Position numbers and translations under genes: made by a program
Notes under the pieces: model-generated
Seen by the model: the letters and a program-made list of their open reading frames with translations, nothing else
Told to the model about the DNA's origin: nothing
Database searches by the model: none
In this document: piece after piece, positions 18,364-27,174 of the stretch
Layout of the letters: every line of letters starts with the position of its first letter
How positions within the stretch are numbered: position 1 is the stretch's first letter
Origin: Bradyrhizobium oligotrophicum S58
GTDB lineage: Bacteria > Pseudomonadota > Alphaproteobacteria > Rhizobiales > Xanthobacteraceae
DNA: 64,000 nt
NCBI RefSeq assembly: GCF_000344805.1
Contig: NC_020453.1
Coordinates: 1,178,001 to 1,242,000, forward strand
Reading direction: 5' to 3'

Positions 18364-18989
18364 TGATGCCGCGGCGCCCATGGCTGGTCGCAGGCTCGGC
18401 GCTTCTCGTCGTCGTTCTCTCGGCTGCCGCAGCCTGGGCCCAGTCGGCGCCATCGCTGGGGCTGCGCGAGGCGGCGCCACAGCCGCAGGCCGCGCCCGCC
18501 GCGCCGGCGCCGCCGCCCTCCAATCCAGGTCTGGTGGAAGAGCTCGGCAAGCTGTTCGAGAAGATGTCGATCATTCCGCTGAAGCCGTCCGGCGAAGCGC
18601 GCATCGAGCCGCCAGCCGCCGGCAACGCTCCGGCCGGCGCTCCCGGTGTTCAGGCTGCGCCGCCGCCGGCGCAGCCAGGCGCGCCGGTTGCTCCGAGCGG
18701 CGACAACGCGACCAGTGTCTTGAAGGAGACCGGCGACACGCTCTCGCGGCTCGCCACGCCGTCCAGCATGATCACCGGCCGCTCCCTCTGTCCGATCGCC
18801 GCCAACGGCACGCCGGATTGCAAGCTCGGTGCCGACCGGCTGTGCCAGGGCAAGGGCCACAAGGAAGGCAAGAGCCTCAACACCGATTCCGCTGAGACCT
18901 GCTCGGCCAGGGTGTTGATCCCGGGCCGGCAGCGCAAGCCGGGCGACTGCCGCACCGACACGTTCGTCACCTCGGCGCTGTGCCAATAG
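18363..18989 (+). CDS. Secreted Pro/Ala-rich hypothetical protein
   Basis: 208 residues. Starts at ATG 18363 (or 18366), overlapping the stop of the DedA-type gene. Signal peptide to about residue 26 (AAAWAQ), then a Pro/Ala-rich linker, a short amphipathic segment (VEELGKLFEKMSIIPLKP), a second Pro-rich linker, and a compact C-terminal domain with six cysteines (LCPIAANGTPDCKLG, LCQGKGH, ETCSARV, GDCRTDT, ALCQ) that probably form disulfides in the periplasm. No named family recognised; coupling to the membrane protein suggests a shared envelope role. Confidence 0.78.
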   Translation: MMPRRPWLVAGSALLVVVLSAAAAWAQSAPSLGLREAAPQPQAAPAAPAPPPSNPGLVEELGKLFEKMSIIPLKPSGEARIEPPAAGNAPAGAPGVQAAPPPAQPGAPVAPSGDNATSVLKETGDTLSRLATPSSMITGRSLCPIAANGTPDCKLGADRLCQGKGHKEGKSLNTDSAETCSARVLIPGRQRKPGDCRTDTFVTSALCQ

Positions 18990-19146
18990 GCCTGAAGCCC
19001 GGCTGTGCCTTGGGTCAGCGCCTCAACGCAAGACCCTCCACGGGCTTTTCCGGTCCCTCTGCGGGCGAATTGCCATCACGGCATGATGTCGGGCATGCTC
19101 GCGATCACGAGTGTCTTTCGCATTTCACAACGAGGAATTCTCATCC

Positions 19147-20115
19147 ATGTCCATGCCTGCCTTGTTCAAGGGGCGCCTGTCGATCCCCGTGATCGGTTCG
19201 CCTCTGTTCATCATTTCCGTGCCCGATCTGGTGATCGCGCAATGCAAGGCCGGCATCGTGGGCTCGTTTCCCGCGCTCAACGCGCGGCCGGCCGCGCTGC
19301 TCGACGAATGGCTGGCGCGCATCACCGAGGAGCTCGCGGCCCATGATCGTGCGCATCCGGAGCGGCTGTCGGCGCCGTTCGCGGTCAACCAGATCGTGCA
19401 CCGCTCCAACAACCGGCTCGAGCAGGACCTGGCGCTGTGCGAGAAGTACAAGGTGCCGATGATGATCACCTCGCTCGGCGCGCGCGAGGAGCTGAACCAG
19501 GCGGCGCACCGCTGGGGCGGCATCGTCTTCCACGACGTCATCAATCAGAAATTCGCTCACAAGGCGATCGAGAAGGGCGCCGATGGCCTGATCCTGGTCG
19601 CAGCCGGCGCCGGCGGCCATGCCGGCACGATCTCGCCGTTTGCCTTCGTCGCGGAGACGCGGAGCTGGTTCGACGGACCAATCGCGCTGTCGGGTGCGAT
19701 CGCGAATGGCCGCGCCATCCGCGCCGCGCGCGTGCTCGGTGCCGACTTCGCCTATATCGGCTCGGCCTTCATCGCCACCAAGGAGGCGAATGCGGTCGAG
19801 GGCTACAAGGACATGATCACCAAGTCGGGCGCCGACGACATCATCTATTCGAACCTGTTTACCGGCGTGCATGGCAACTACCTGAAACACTCGGTGGTCG
19901 CCGCCGGGCTCGATCCCGACAACCTGCCGACCTCCGATCCGTCGAAGATGAGCTTTGGCACCGACGCCTCGGGCGAGCGCGCCAAGCCGAAGGCCTGGAA
20001 GGAGATCTGGGGCTCCGGGCAGGGCATCGGCGCCATCAAGGACGTCGTCCCGGCGGCCGAGCTGATCGCGCGCTTCAAGAAGGAATATGACGAGGCGATC
20101 GATCCGCCGCTGTGA
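19147..20115 (+). CDS. Nitronate monooxygenase family protein
   Basis: 322 residues from ATG 19147 (MSMPALFKGRLSIPVIGSP). FMN-dependent TIM-barrel enzyme that oxidises alkyl nitronates (2-nitropropane dioxygenase family); some relatives are enoyl-ACP reductases. Seen: SPLFIISVPDLVIAQCKAGI, INQIVHRSNNR-type strand, FHDVINQKFAHKAIEKGADGLILV, the FMN phosphate loop AAGAGGHAGTISPFAF, GAIANGRAIRAARVLGADFAYIG-type strand, then GTxFIAT-like SAFIATKEANA. A 322-residue paralogue lies at 34.3 kb. Its physiological substrate is unknown. A bidirectional terminator separates it from the convergent binding-protein genes. Confidence 0.88.
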   Translation: MSMPALFKGRLSIPVIGSPLFIISVPDLVIAQCKAGIVGSFPALNARPAALLDEWLARITEELAAHDRAHPERLSAPFAVNQIVHRSNNRLEQDLALCEKYKVPMMITSLGAREELNQAAHRWGGIVFHDVINQKFAHKAIEKGADGLILVAAGAGGHAGTISPFAFVAETRSWFDGPIALSGAIANGRAIRAARVLGADFAYIGSAFIATKEANAVEGYKDMITKSGADDIIYSNLFTGVHGNYLKHSVVAAGLDPDNLPTSDPSKMSFGTDASGERAKPKAWKEIWGSGQGIGAIKDVVPAAELIARFKKEYDEAIDPPL

Positions 20116-20142
20116 GCCGGCTCCGAAATGGCCACAAAGAAA

Positions 20143-20174
20143 AGCGCGGCAGCCAGGGCTGCCGCGCTTTTTTT
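20143..20174. terminator. Bidirectional terminator between convergent genes
   Basis: AGCGCGGCAGC (20143-20153) pairs with GCTGCCGCGCT (20158-20168), followed by seven T on the plus strand; on the minus strand the stem is followed by TTTCTTTG. It sits between the nitronate monooxygenase and the third binding protein. Confidence 0.9.
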
Positions 20175-20199
20175 GTCGAGGCCGCAACGAGCGGCCGAG

Positions 20200-21771
20200 C
20201 TATTCCAGCTCGATCGCCTGGTACTTGCCGCGCTCGTCGAGCGCGGTGCCCCAGATCTTGTGCGAGGCCTGGTGCTCGGCGCGGCCGAAGCCGAGCTTGG
20301 CGCCGAGGCCGAGGTCGATGTCGCGCATGTTCTCGAGCGTGTCGATGACTGCCTCGGTGTCGACCTGGTTGCCGACCCGGCGCAGCGCCTGGACCAGGAC
20401 GTTGGCTGCGATATAGCCCTCGAACGACACGTAGGACGGCGCTTCACCCGGGAAATACTTCTCCATCGCGCCCTTGTATTCGAGCACTGCGCTCGAATAG
20501 CCGCCGACCGCCGGCACCACCTGGGTGACGATCACGCCGCTGGCATAGCGCGGACCGAGCAGCATCAGCTCGTCCGAGAGCTCGGTCGAGCCGACGAACG
20601 ACACGTTGGTGTAGAGCATGCTCGGATAGAGATCGCGCGTCTTCTCGATGAACTTCGCCGCCGCCCGGTAGGTCGCGACCATGACGATCGCCTTGGGCGG
20701 GTTCTTCATCGCCCGCAGCTGGTTGACCGCCTCGTCGACGTCGACCGTGTTGCGCTTGTAGTTGAAGCGGACGATGGAGGTGTCGGCGAGGCCGAGCGAG
20801 CGGAACGCCTTGGCCACGCCGGAGAAGCCGGCATCACCGTAGGCGTCCTGCTGGGCGAACACCGCGATGTCGCGCGGCTGCAGACGACGCAGCTTCACGA
20901 GGTAGCGCACGACGGTGTCGGTCTCTTCGGCGTAGCTGGCGCGATAGTTGAATACGTAGCGATCCGGCGGATCGTTGCGCAGGATGTTGGCGCCGGTGAA
21001 TGCGCCGTAGAACAGCGTGCGGCGCTGCAGGGCGAACGGCATGGCAACGGCGGAGGTCGGGGTGCCGACATTGCCGATGAAGCCGAACACCTTGTCCTTT
21101 TCGTAGAGCTGCTTCATCGCATCCAGCGTGCGCGCCGGCTCGTAGCCGTCATCGGCCGAAAACAGGCGCAGAGAACGCCCGCCGATGCCGCCGCCGTCGT
21201 TGGCGCGATTGAAGGCGGCCTCGATGCCCATCTTCATCTGCCGGCCGAGTTCCTTCGACGCCCCCGAGAACGGAGCGGCGATGCCGAAGCGGATCTCGTT
21301 GGCGGTGACGCCCTGGACGTTGCTGGTGGCCGGAGGCGGCAACGTTGCCGTCGGTGCCGTGGCAGCAACGGCCGCGGATGGGGCGATCACCCCAGCGAGG
21401 CTCGTGGCCGTCTGGCTCGGCGCGCTCTGTCCGAGCGACCGCTCCAGCTCCGCCAATTGGCGGCCAGCAGCGTTACAGTCGGTCTGGGCCGCACCCACCC
21501 GGTTGCGTCCGTCGGCAACGTAGCCGTTGAAGACGCGGGTGAGCTCATCGCGATCCGAGCCGCCCGTGGAGGCCTCCCGGATCACCTCTCGAAACTTGTC
21601 GACAATGGCCTGAACGCGGCCCTGGTCGATCGCCTGACAGGCGGATGCTGCTCCCACGATCGGCCCAACCCGGCTCGCAAGATTACGCACCACATCCGCA
21701 TTGGTGCCCGCCGCGCTGGCGGGCGTTGCGAGCAATGCCGCAACCAAGAACACGCTAGAACGAAAGTTCAT
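20200..21771 (-). CDS. Branched-chain amino-acid-type binding protein with N-terminal helical domain, copy 1
   Basis: 523 residues starting MNFRSSVFLVAALLATPASA, a clear signal peptide. Residues about 25-140 form an extra helical domain with two conserved cysteines (GAASACQAIDQGR and AQTDCNAAGRQ), then a variable Ala/Pro linker and a LivJ/Peripla_BP_6 fold from about residue 165 (IRFGIAAPFSGASKELGRQM, FSADDGYEPARTLDAMKQL, VFGFIGNVGTPT). Expected to be periplasmic. It is the last of three paralogues on the minus strand, and no liv-type permease or ATPase is nearby. The ligand is not predictable. The upstream frame is open but lacks signal-peptide character. Confidence 0.88.
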   Translation of the reverse strand: MNFRSSVFLVAALLATPASAAGTNADVVRNLASRVGPIVGAASACQAIDQGRVQAIVDKFREVIREASTGGSDRDELTRVFNGYVADGRNRVGAAQTDCNAAGRQLAELERSLGQSAPSQTATSLAGVIAPSAAVAATAPTATLPPPATSNVQGVTANEIRFGIAAPFSGASKELGRQMKMGIEAAFNRANDGGGIGGRSLRLFSADDGYEPARTLDAMKQLYEKDKVFGFIGNVGTPTSAVAMPFALQRRTLFYGAFTGANILRNDPPDRYVFNYRASYAEETDTVVRYLVKLRRLQPRDIAVFAQQDAYGDAGFSGVAKAFRSLGLADTSIVRFNYKRNTVDVDEAVNQLRAMKNPPKAIVMVATYRAAAKFIEKTRDLYPSMLYTNVSFVGSTELSDELMLLGPRYASGVIVTQVVPAVGGYSSAVLEYKGAMEKYFPGEAPSYVSFEGYIAANVLVQALRRVGNQVDTEAVIDTLENMRDIDLGLGAKLGFGRAEHQASHKIWGTALDERGKYQAIELE

Positions 21772-21984
21772 TGCCACTATCCCACTATGGACCCCAATCC
21801 AGGTCTTCCGCCTGGTGAAATGACGCCTTGTCTGCGACGGAGAAGACATAAGACCGTCACCATGCACAGACCAGCTTTTCCTAAGAGCATGACCATTTCG
21901 GTAACCCGACACGCGATTTTCCGATCATGCTTTAGGACCTGCTAACGAAGCGTCTTCACCAGTTCTTCCCCTTCGAAGCTAATT

Positions 21985-23514
21985 CTACTCAAGTTCGATT
22001 GCCTGATACGTGCCGGTTTCGTCCAGTGCGGTGCCCCAGATCTTGTGCGAGGCCTGGTGCTCTGCGCGTCCAAATGCGAGCGTCGTGCCGAGGCCGAGAT
22101 CGACGCTGCGCATCGATTCGAGCGTGTCGACCAATCGTTCGGTGTCGAGCGGGTTGGTCTGCTTCAGCGCCTGGATCAGGATCGTCGCCGCAATGTAGCC
22201 TTCAAGAGACGTGTAGTCCGGCGCCTCGCCGGGAGAATATTTGGCCAGGGCATTCTTGTAGTCGAGCACCAGGCTCGAATAGCCCGAAACAGCGGGCACG
22301 CCCTGCGTCACGATGACGCCATTGGTGAAGCGCGGACCGAGCAGTTTCAGCTCGGTCGCGAGCGAGGTCGAGCCGACGGCGGATACGTTGGCGTAGATCA
22401 GGCCCGGCACCGCATCGCGCGTCTTCTCGATGAACTTCGCGGCCGCGCGATCGGTCGCCACGATGATGACGGCCTTGAGCCCCGGCTTGTGCGCCTTGAC
22501 CTGGTTGACGCCCTCTTCCACGTCCATCGTCGCGCGCGGATAGGTGAACCGCACCACGGGATCGTTGATGTTCAGCTGCCGATAGGCCTTGGCGACGCCC
22601 GCAAAACCGTCGTCGCCGAAGGCGTCCTGCTGGGTGAACACGGCGATCTGCTTGGGCGAGATGCGCTTCATCTTGACCAGATAGCGCACGATCGCGGCCG
22701 TCTCCTCGGCGTAGCTCGCCCGATAGTTGAAGACGTAGCGATCCGGCGGGTCGCGCCTGACAACGGCGGCCCCGGTGTTCGGCGCGAAGTACAGCGCGCG
22801 GCGCTCCAGCGCATAGGGGATGGCGACCTGGGAGTTGGCGGTGCCGACATTGCCGATGAAGCCGAACACCTGCTCCTTGTCGTAGAGCTGGGTCATCGCG
22901 GCCAGCGTGCGGTTCGGATCGTAGCCGTCGTCGGCCGCGACGAGGCGCAGCGTGCGCCCATTGACGCCGCCGGCATCGTTGGCGCGTGCGAACGCGGCCT
23001 CGATGCCCTGCCGCATCTGACGTCCGGTCTCCTTGCGGATGCCGGAGAACGGCAGGACCATGCCGAAGCGGATCTCGCGATCGGTGATGCCGCGGACCGG
23101 CCCACTGGTGACGGCGCCGGTCGTCGCTTCGGCCTTGGAGGCTGGGCTCGATGCGGCGGCGGGCTGGCTGAGCGAGCGCTCGAGGTCCGCCAGCTGCTGC
23201 TCGGCGGCCGCGCAGTTCGCCGGCGAGGCCCCCGTGCGGCTACGGCCTTCGGCGATATAGCCGTTGAAACTACGGGTCAGCTGATCGCGCTCGCTATCAT
23301 TGCTGGAGGACTGGCGGATGGCTTCGCGGAACTTGTCGACGATGGTCTGAACGCGTCCTTGCGCGACGTCCGGGCAGGCCGAGGCCTGTCCCACGATCGG
23401 GCCCACGCGGCCGGCCAGATCCCTGACGACGTCGGGAGCTGCCGCAAAAGCGGGGCTGAAGGGAGCTCCAAACAGGCTCCCGATGATCAACGCGGACCAA
23501 CGGACGGTCATCAA
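21985..23514 (-). CDS. Branched-chain amino-acid-type binding protein with N-terminal helical domain, copy 2
   Basis: 509 residues. Signal peptide (LIIGSLFGAPFSPAFA), then the helical domain with cysteines in GQASACPDVAQGR and ASPANCAAAEQQ, then Peripla_BP_6 (IRFGMVLPFSGIRKETGRQM, VAADDGYDPNRTLAAMTQLY, VFGFIGNVGTANSQ). It ends like its neighbours in FGRAEHQASHKIWGTALDE. It differs from copy 1 across the ligand-facing loops (for example VYPRATMDVEEGVNQVKAHK-like region), so ligands may differ. 128 bases separate it from copy 3 and 213 from copy 1, which leaves room for separate promoters. Confidence 0.88.
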   Translation of the reverse strand: MMTVRWSALIIGSLFGAPFSPAFAAAPDVVRDLAGRVGPIVGQASACPDVAQGRVQTIVDKFREAIRQSSSNDSERDQLTRSFNGYIAEGRSRTGASPANCAAAEQQLADLERSLSQPAAASSPASKAEATTGAVTSGPVRGITDREIRFGMVLPFSGIRKETGRQMRQGIEAAFARANDAGGVNGRTLRLVAADDGYDPNRTLAAMTQLYDKEQVFGFIGNVGTANSQVAIPYALERRALYFAPNTGAAVVRRDPPDRYVFNYRASYAEETAAIVRYLVKMKRISPKQIAVFTQQDAFGDDGFAGVAKAYRQLNINDPVVRFTYPRATMDVEEGVNQVKAHKPGLKAVIIVATDRAAAKFIEKTRDAVPGLIYANVSAVGSTSLATELKLLGPRFTNGVIVTQGVPAVSGYSSLVLDYKNALAKYSPGEAPDYTSLEGYIAATILIQALKQTNPLDTERLVDTLESMRSVDLGLGTTLAFGRAEHQASHKIWGTALDETGTYQAIELE

Positions 23515-23642
23515 TTATCCACTTGCTCTGTTAGCTTCCAACCCTCATCGCTCTGCTATTCGTGGCATTTCGAATTAATGTCGGGTTTCTCTGTCGCGTT
23601 TTTATCCGTCGTAGCGGGTGCCGGCTCCCTTCCAGCGGTATC

Positions 23643-25253
23643 CTAGTCAAGCTCGATGGGCTGATAGTTGCCGGTTTCGTCCAGCGCGGTGCCCCAGATC
23701 TTGTGCGAGGCCTGGTGTTCGGCGCGGCCGAAGCCGAGCTGAACGCCAAGTCCCAGGTCGACATTGCGCATGGTCTCGAGCGTATCGACCACCTGCTCGG
23801 TGTCGAAGCTGCGGCCGGCGCGCTTCAATCCCTCGATCAGGATGCTCGCCGAGATGTAGCCCTCGAGCGACATGTAGTCCGCGGGCTCGCCCGGGAAGTA
23901 CTTCGCCAGCGCGTTCTTGTACTCCAGCACCAGGCTCGAATAGCCGGAGACGCCCGGCACCGTCTGGGTGACGATGACCCCCTCGGCATAGCGCGGGCCG
24001 AGCAGCATCAGCTCGCTCGCGAGCGCCGAGCCGTCGACTGCCGAGATGTTGGCGAAGACCGCGCCCGGGAACACGTCGCGCGCCTTCTCGATGAACTTGG
24101 CGGCCGCGCGCGAGGTGGCGAGCATGATTACGGCCCGGACCGGCGTCTTCAGCAGCCTGAGCTGGGTGATGGCGTCGTCGACGTCGACGCTGTTGCGCGG
24201 ATAGTTGACCCGCACGATCGCGTTCTCGTTGGCGCCGAGGGTGCGGAAGGCCTTGGATACACCGGCGAAGCCCGCGTCGCCGAAGGCGTCGTTCTGGGCG
24301 AAGACGACGATCTGGCGCGGCTGCAGCTTGCGCATCTTCACGAGATAGCGGACGAGCGCGTCGGTCTCCTCGGCGTAGCTCGGCCGGTAGTTGAAGACGT
24401 AGCGGTCCGGCGGATCGTGACGCCCGACATTGGCGCCGGTGTAGGGCGCGAAGAACAGTGCGCGCCGCTCCAGTGCGTAGGGAATCGCGACCGCCGCGGT
24501 GGCCGAACCGAAATTGCCGATGAAGCCGAACACCTGGTCCTTCTCATACAGCTGCTTCATCGCATCGAGCGTGCGCGACGGGTCGTAGCCGTCGTCGGCG
24601 GTGACGAGCTTGAGCACGCGGCCATTGACGCCGCCGGCCTCGTTGATGCGGTTGAAGGCGGCCTCGACCCCGATCTTCAGCTGCCGTCCGCTCTCCTTCA
24701 CGGCGCCGCCGTAAGGGATCACCATGCCGAACTTGATGTCGTTCTGGGTGACGCCACGGGTCTCGACCACGGGCGGCAGAAGCTGCGCCGGCGCGGTCGC
24801 GGCGTGCGCGCTCGACGGTGCGATCGTCACGCCCGGCAGGTTTGATCGCACCGCTGCGGGTGCGGCGATGGACTGTTCGAGATCGGCGAGCTGGCGGTCG
24901 GCGCTGCGGCAATCCATCCGGCCTGTCGTGATCAGGCTGCGACCTTCCGCCACATAGCGATCGAGCAGGCGGGTCAACTCGTCACGATCGGCCTCATCAG
25001 CGGCCGCTTCGCGGATGACGAGCTGGAATTTCTCGATGATAGCCTGAATGCGCGGCCGGGCGATATCGCGGCAGGCGAGCGCCGAACCAATGATCGGCCC
25101 GACGCGGCTGCCGAGCTGGCGCGCCACGCTCACATTCTCGCCGGGCGCGGCTAGGGCTCCGCTGGCCACGATGGTCCCGAGCAGGATCGCTGCGATACGG
25201 GCGTGAGCTAACGGACCGCGTGCTGCCGCTTTCTGCGGTAGGACGTCGATCAT
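23643..25253 (-). CDS. Branched-chain amino-acid-type binding protein with N-terminal helical domain, copy 3
   Basis: 536 residues from ATG 25253 (MIDVLPQKAAARGPLAHARI); the frame stays open upstream but is Arg-rich shadow sequence. Hydrophobic signal (IAAILLGTIVASGALAAPG), helical domain with cysteines in IGSALACRDIARPR and TGRMDCRSADRQ, linker, and Peripla_BP_6 (IKFGMVIPYGGAVKESGRQL, VTADDGYDPSRTLDAMKQLY, FGFIGNFGSATAAV). First of the three paralogues in transcription order, 46 bases after the single-pass membrane protein gene, so probably co-transcribed with it. Confidence 0.88.
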   Translation of the reverse strand: MIDVLPQKAAARGPLAHARIAAILLGTIVASGALAAPGENVSVARQLGSRVGPIIGSALACRDIARPRIQAIIEKFQLVIREAAADEADRDELTRLLDRYVAEGRSLITTGRMDCRSADRQLADLEQSIAAPAAVRSNLPGVTIAPSSAHAATAPAQLLPPVVETRGVTQNDIKFGMVIPYGGAVKESGRQLKIGVEAAFNRINEAGGVNGRVLKLVTADDGYDPSRTLDAMKQLYEKDQVFGFIGNFGSATAAVAIPYALERRALFFAPYTGANVGRHDPPDRYVFNYRPSYAEETDALVRYLVKMRKLQPRQIVVFAQNDAFGDAGFAGVSKAFRTLGANENAIVRVNYPRNSVDVDDAITQLRLLKTPVRAVIMLATSRAAAKFIEKARDVFPGAVFANISAVDGSALASELMLLGPRYAEGVIVTQTVPGVSGYSSLVLEYKNALAKYFPGEPADYMSLEGYISASILIEGLKRAGRSFDTEQVVDTLETMRNVDLGLGVQLGFGRAEHQASHKIWGTALDETGNYQPIELD

Positions 25254-25299
25254 GATCGCCTTGTGCGAGGTGCTTGAATCCGGCTCAGAAACAGCGAGT

Positions 25300-25941
25300 T
25301 TAGCGAACCCGCTCCATCTGGCCGGTCTTCTGGTTCCACTGCATGAACTGCTGCAGCATGGGCTTCTCGGGAGTCTCGGCTTCCGCCGCCGGTGCCTGGG
25401 CATCCGAGGCGAGCAGGGACTTGAACTGCGACAAGGCCGGCGCCGGGGCTTCCGCGCGCTCCGGGAGCGAGCTGGTCTGGTCCGCCTTGGCGTCCTGCAC
25501 ATCGGCCGCGACCGGCGGCAACGTCTTCATCGACTGCACGGCAGCGACGAAGGACGAGCTCGCATCGGGCTGGCGCCACACCGGAACGATGTTGACGAAG
25601 AACAGCGCGACCACGGCGGCGACACCGGTTGCGGCGGCGAAACGGCCGGCGATCTTGAACACGACCGAGCGGCGGTCGCGCTCACGCTCGAGATCCGGCG
25701 GCTCGCGCATGACTTGCGGATTCAACGACTGGCGAAGGGATTCGAACACGGCGGTCTCCAAGCGAGCATCGAGCGGTCCTTGTTGCTGTCCCGAAGCGGG
25801 ACGCTCGGCCGCCTCCGCTGCCTTGGCGTTGTCGCCGACGAGAGATAGACGCGCTGCCTCCGGGCGTTCGCGCAACCAGCGCGGCGCATAGTGCAGCGGA
25901 TCCTGCGGGTTCATCGGATTCTGTTCACTCAACGAACTCAT
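25300..25941 (-). CDS. Single-pass membrane protein preceding the binding-protein array
   Basis: 213 residues. N-terminal cytoplasmic region of about 95 residues (with the motif DPLHYAPRWLRERPE), one membrane helix at about 98-120 (AATGVAAVVALFFVNIVPVW), then a periplasmic Pro/Ala-rich tail ending QQFMQWNQKTGQMERVR. No enzymatic motif. Orientation and 46-base spacing put it at the head of the array of three binding proteins, so it may be a scaffold or signalling partner for them; this is inference from position. Family not recognised beyond similar rhizobial hypotheticals. Confidence 0.75.
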   Translation of the reverse strand: MSSLSEQNPMNPQDPLHYAPRWLRERPEAARLSLVGDNAKAAEAAERPASGQQQGPLDARLETAVFESLRQSLNPQVMREPPDLERERDRRSVVFKIAGRFAAATGVAAVVALFFVNIVPVWRQPDASSSFVAAVQSMKTLPPVAADVQDAKADQTSSLPERAEAPAPALSQFKSLLASDAQAPAAEAETPEKPMLQQFMQWNQKTGQMERVR

Positions 25942-26235
25942 ACGCTACTCCTCTGACGCTCGATTCCGGTAAACTGATACGCTTCTGCCACGGTCGTATG
26001 AGATGAATTTCAAACGAAGAGCGGGAGCGGTCTGCCACTTCAGTTGACACGAAATCACTCGCAGAATCAGACGTTTTGCGTCGATCACCGATCGCACGCC
26101 AGCGGTCTCTTCCTGCAAGGCGCCCTGGCACGTTTGCCGTGCCTTCAGCGCCTCTATCGATCCCATGCCCCGCCCCCTGACGAGTGTCAATTGATCGGAA
26201 CCGTCTAAAGCCGTCGGTTCCGCATTATATGTACG

Positions 26236-26263
26236 TTAAAGTTATCATCATGATGTGATTAAA
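26236..26263. promoter_or_regulatory. Palindrome in the divergent region before the min operon
   Basis: CATCATGATG (26246-26255) is a perfect palindrome flanked by TTAAA (26236-26240) and ATTAAAA (26258 on). It lies in the AT-rich half of the 517-base gap (25942-26458) between the divergent array and minC, so it could be an operator for either side. I see no gene in this gap. Confidence 0.35.
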
Positions 26264-26396
26264 ATGAGGCGTGACAGGTCTTGACGCAGATGTTCGGAAA
26301 TTGCGTCTCATTCGTGCCAAGATTGCGCCTTGATTCGATCATCATCGAACTATGTCGGGCAGGCCGCTGTCGATTTTCGAGCGGCTTAGCGTCGAT

Positions 26397-26411
26397 TTAA
26401 CCATCTGTTAA
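26397..26411. promoter_or_regulatory. CtrA-type box upstream of minC
   Basis: TTAACCATCTGTTAA is an exact TTAA-N7-TTAA CtrA recognition motif, 48 bases before the minC start. Confidence 0.65.
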
Positions 26412-26428
26412 CCATCTGGCGCCGACAG

Positions 26429-26443
26429 TTAACCAATCACTAA
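26429..26443. promoter_or_regulatory. Second, degenerate CtrA-type box upstream of minC
   Basis: TTAACCAATCACTAA matches TTAA-N7-TTAA with one mismatch (CTAA). Its first half-site is 21 bases, two helical turns, from the second half-site of the perfect box. Confidence 0.45.
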
Positions 26444-26458
26444 GAAGGGTTGGGTCGG

Positions 26459-27154
26459 ATGGTCATGAGTGCCAGCGCTGAAACGGTGCGTCCTGTTATT
26501 CGTCTGCGCGGGCGCTCCTACGTCGCCTTCGTGTTCTCGCCGGTCGTGCCGATTGCCGATTGGCTCAGCGAGCTCGATGCGACGCTCAAAGGCTCGCCCG
26601 GCTTCTTCGTCGGCAAGCCGATCGTGCTCGATCTCTCCGCGGTCGATCTCAGTCCGCTCGCCATCACCCACCTCATCAAGAGCATCGAGTCGCGCAACAT
26701 CCGCGTGCTCGGTCTCGAAGGCGTCGAGCAGGCGCGGCTGTCGCTCGGCATGCCGCCTCTGTTGTCGGGCGGCCGTCACTGCGCCGTGCAGGAGATCGAG
26801 CCGGAGAAGCCACAGCTGCAGCAGCCGACTTCGCTGCTGCTCGATCAGCCGGTGCGCTCCGGCCAGTCGATCGTGTTTCCCGATGGCGACGTCACGGTGC
26901 TCGGCGCGGTGTCGTCCGGCGCCGAGATCGTCGCCGGCGGCTCGATCCATGTCTACGGCGCGCTGCGTGGCCGCGCCATGGCCGGCATCAACGGCAATTC
27001 GGCGGCGCGCATCTACTGCCAGAAGATCGAGGCCGAGCTGGTCGCGATCGACGGCTACTACCAGACCGCGGAGCAGATCGACGCCGCATTGCGCGGCCGG
27101 GCCGCGCAGGCCCGGCTCGAAGGTCATTCCATGAAGATCGTTGCATTGAACTGA
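26459..27154 (+). CDS. minC: Septum-site determining protein MinC
   Basis: 231 residues. Inhibits FtsZ polymerisation away from midcell together with MinD. N-terminal domain (VRPVIRLRGRSYVAFVFSPV, then IVLDLSAVDLSPLAITHLIK) and the C-terminal beta-helix that binds MinD (VRSGQSIVFPDGDVTVLGAV, GGSIHVYGALRGRAMAGINGN). ATG at 26459 is chosen because AAGAAGGG ends nine bases before it; ATG 26465 is also in frame. Followed by minD after 20 bases. CtrA-type boxes lie just upstream, so cell-cycle control is likely. Confidence 0.94.
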   Translation: MVMSASAETVRPVIRLRGRSYVAFVFSPVVPIADWLSELDATLKGSPGFFVGKPIVLDLSAVDLSPLAITHLIKSIESRNIRVLGLEGVEQARLSLGMPPLLSGGRHCAVQEIEPEKPQLQQPTSLLLDQPVRSGQSIVFPDGDVTVLGAVSSGAEIVAGGSIHVYGALRGRAMAGINGNSAARIYCQKIEAELVAIDGYYQTAEQIDAALRGRAAQARLEGHSMKIVALN

Positions 27155-27174
27155 GTAGCAGGAGGATTGGAGAG

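Noticed and set aside
23511..23525. TTATCCAC, a DnaA-box-like sequence before the second binding protein
   Set aside because: Single imperfect match without a cluster of boxes or AT-rich unwinding region; not an origin.
25945..26190. 81-codon minus-strand frame just upstream of the single-pass membrane protein gene
   Set aside because: No ribosome site, no recognisable composition and low-GC3 codon use; could be 5' leader of the array transcript.
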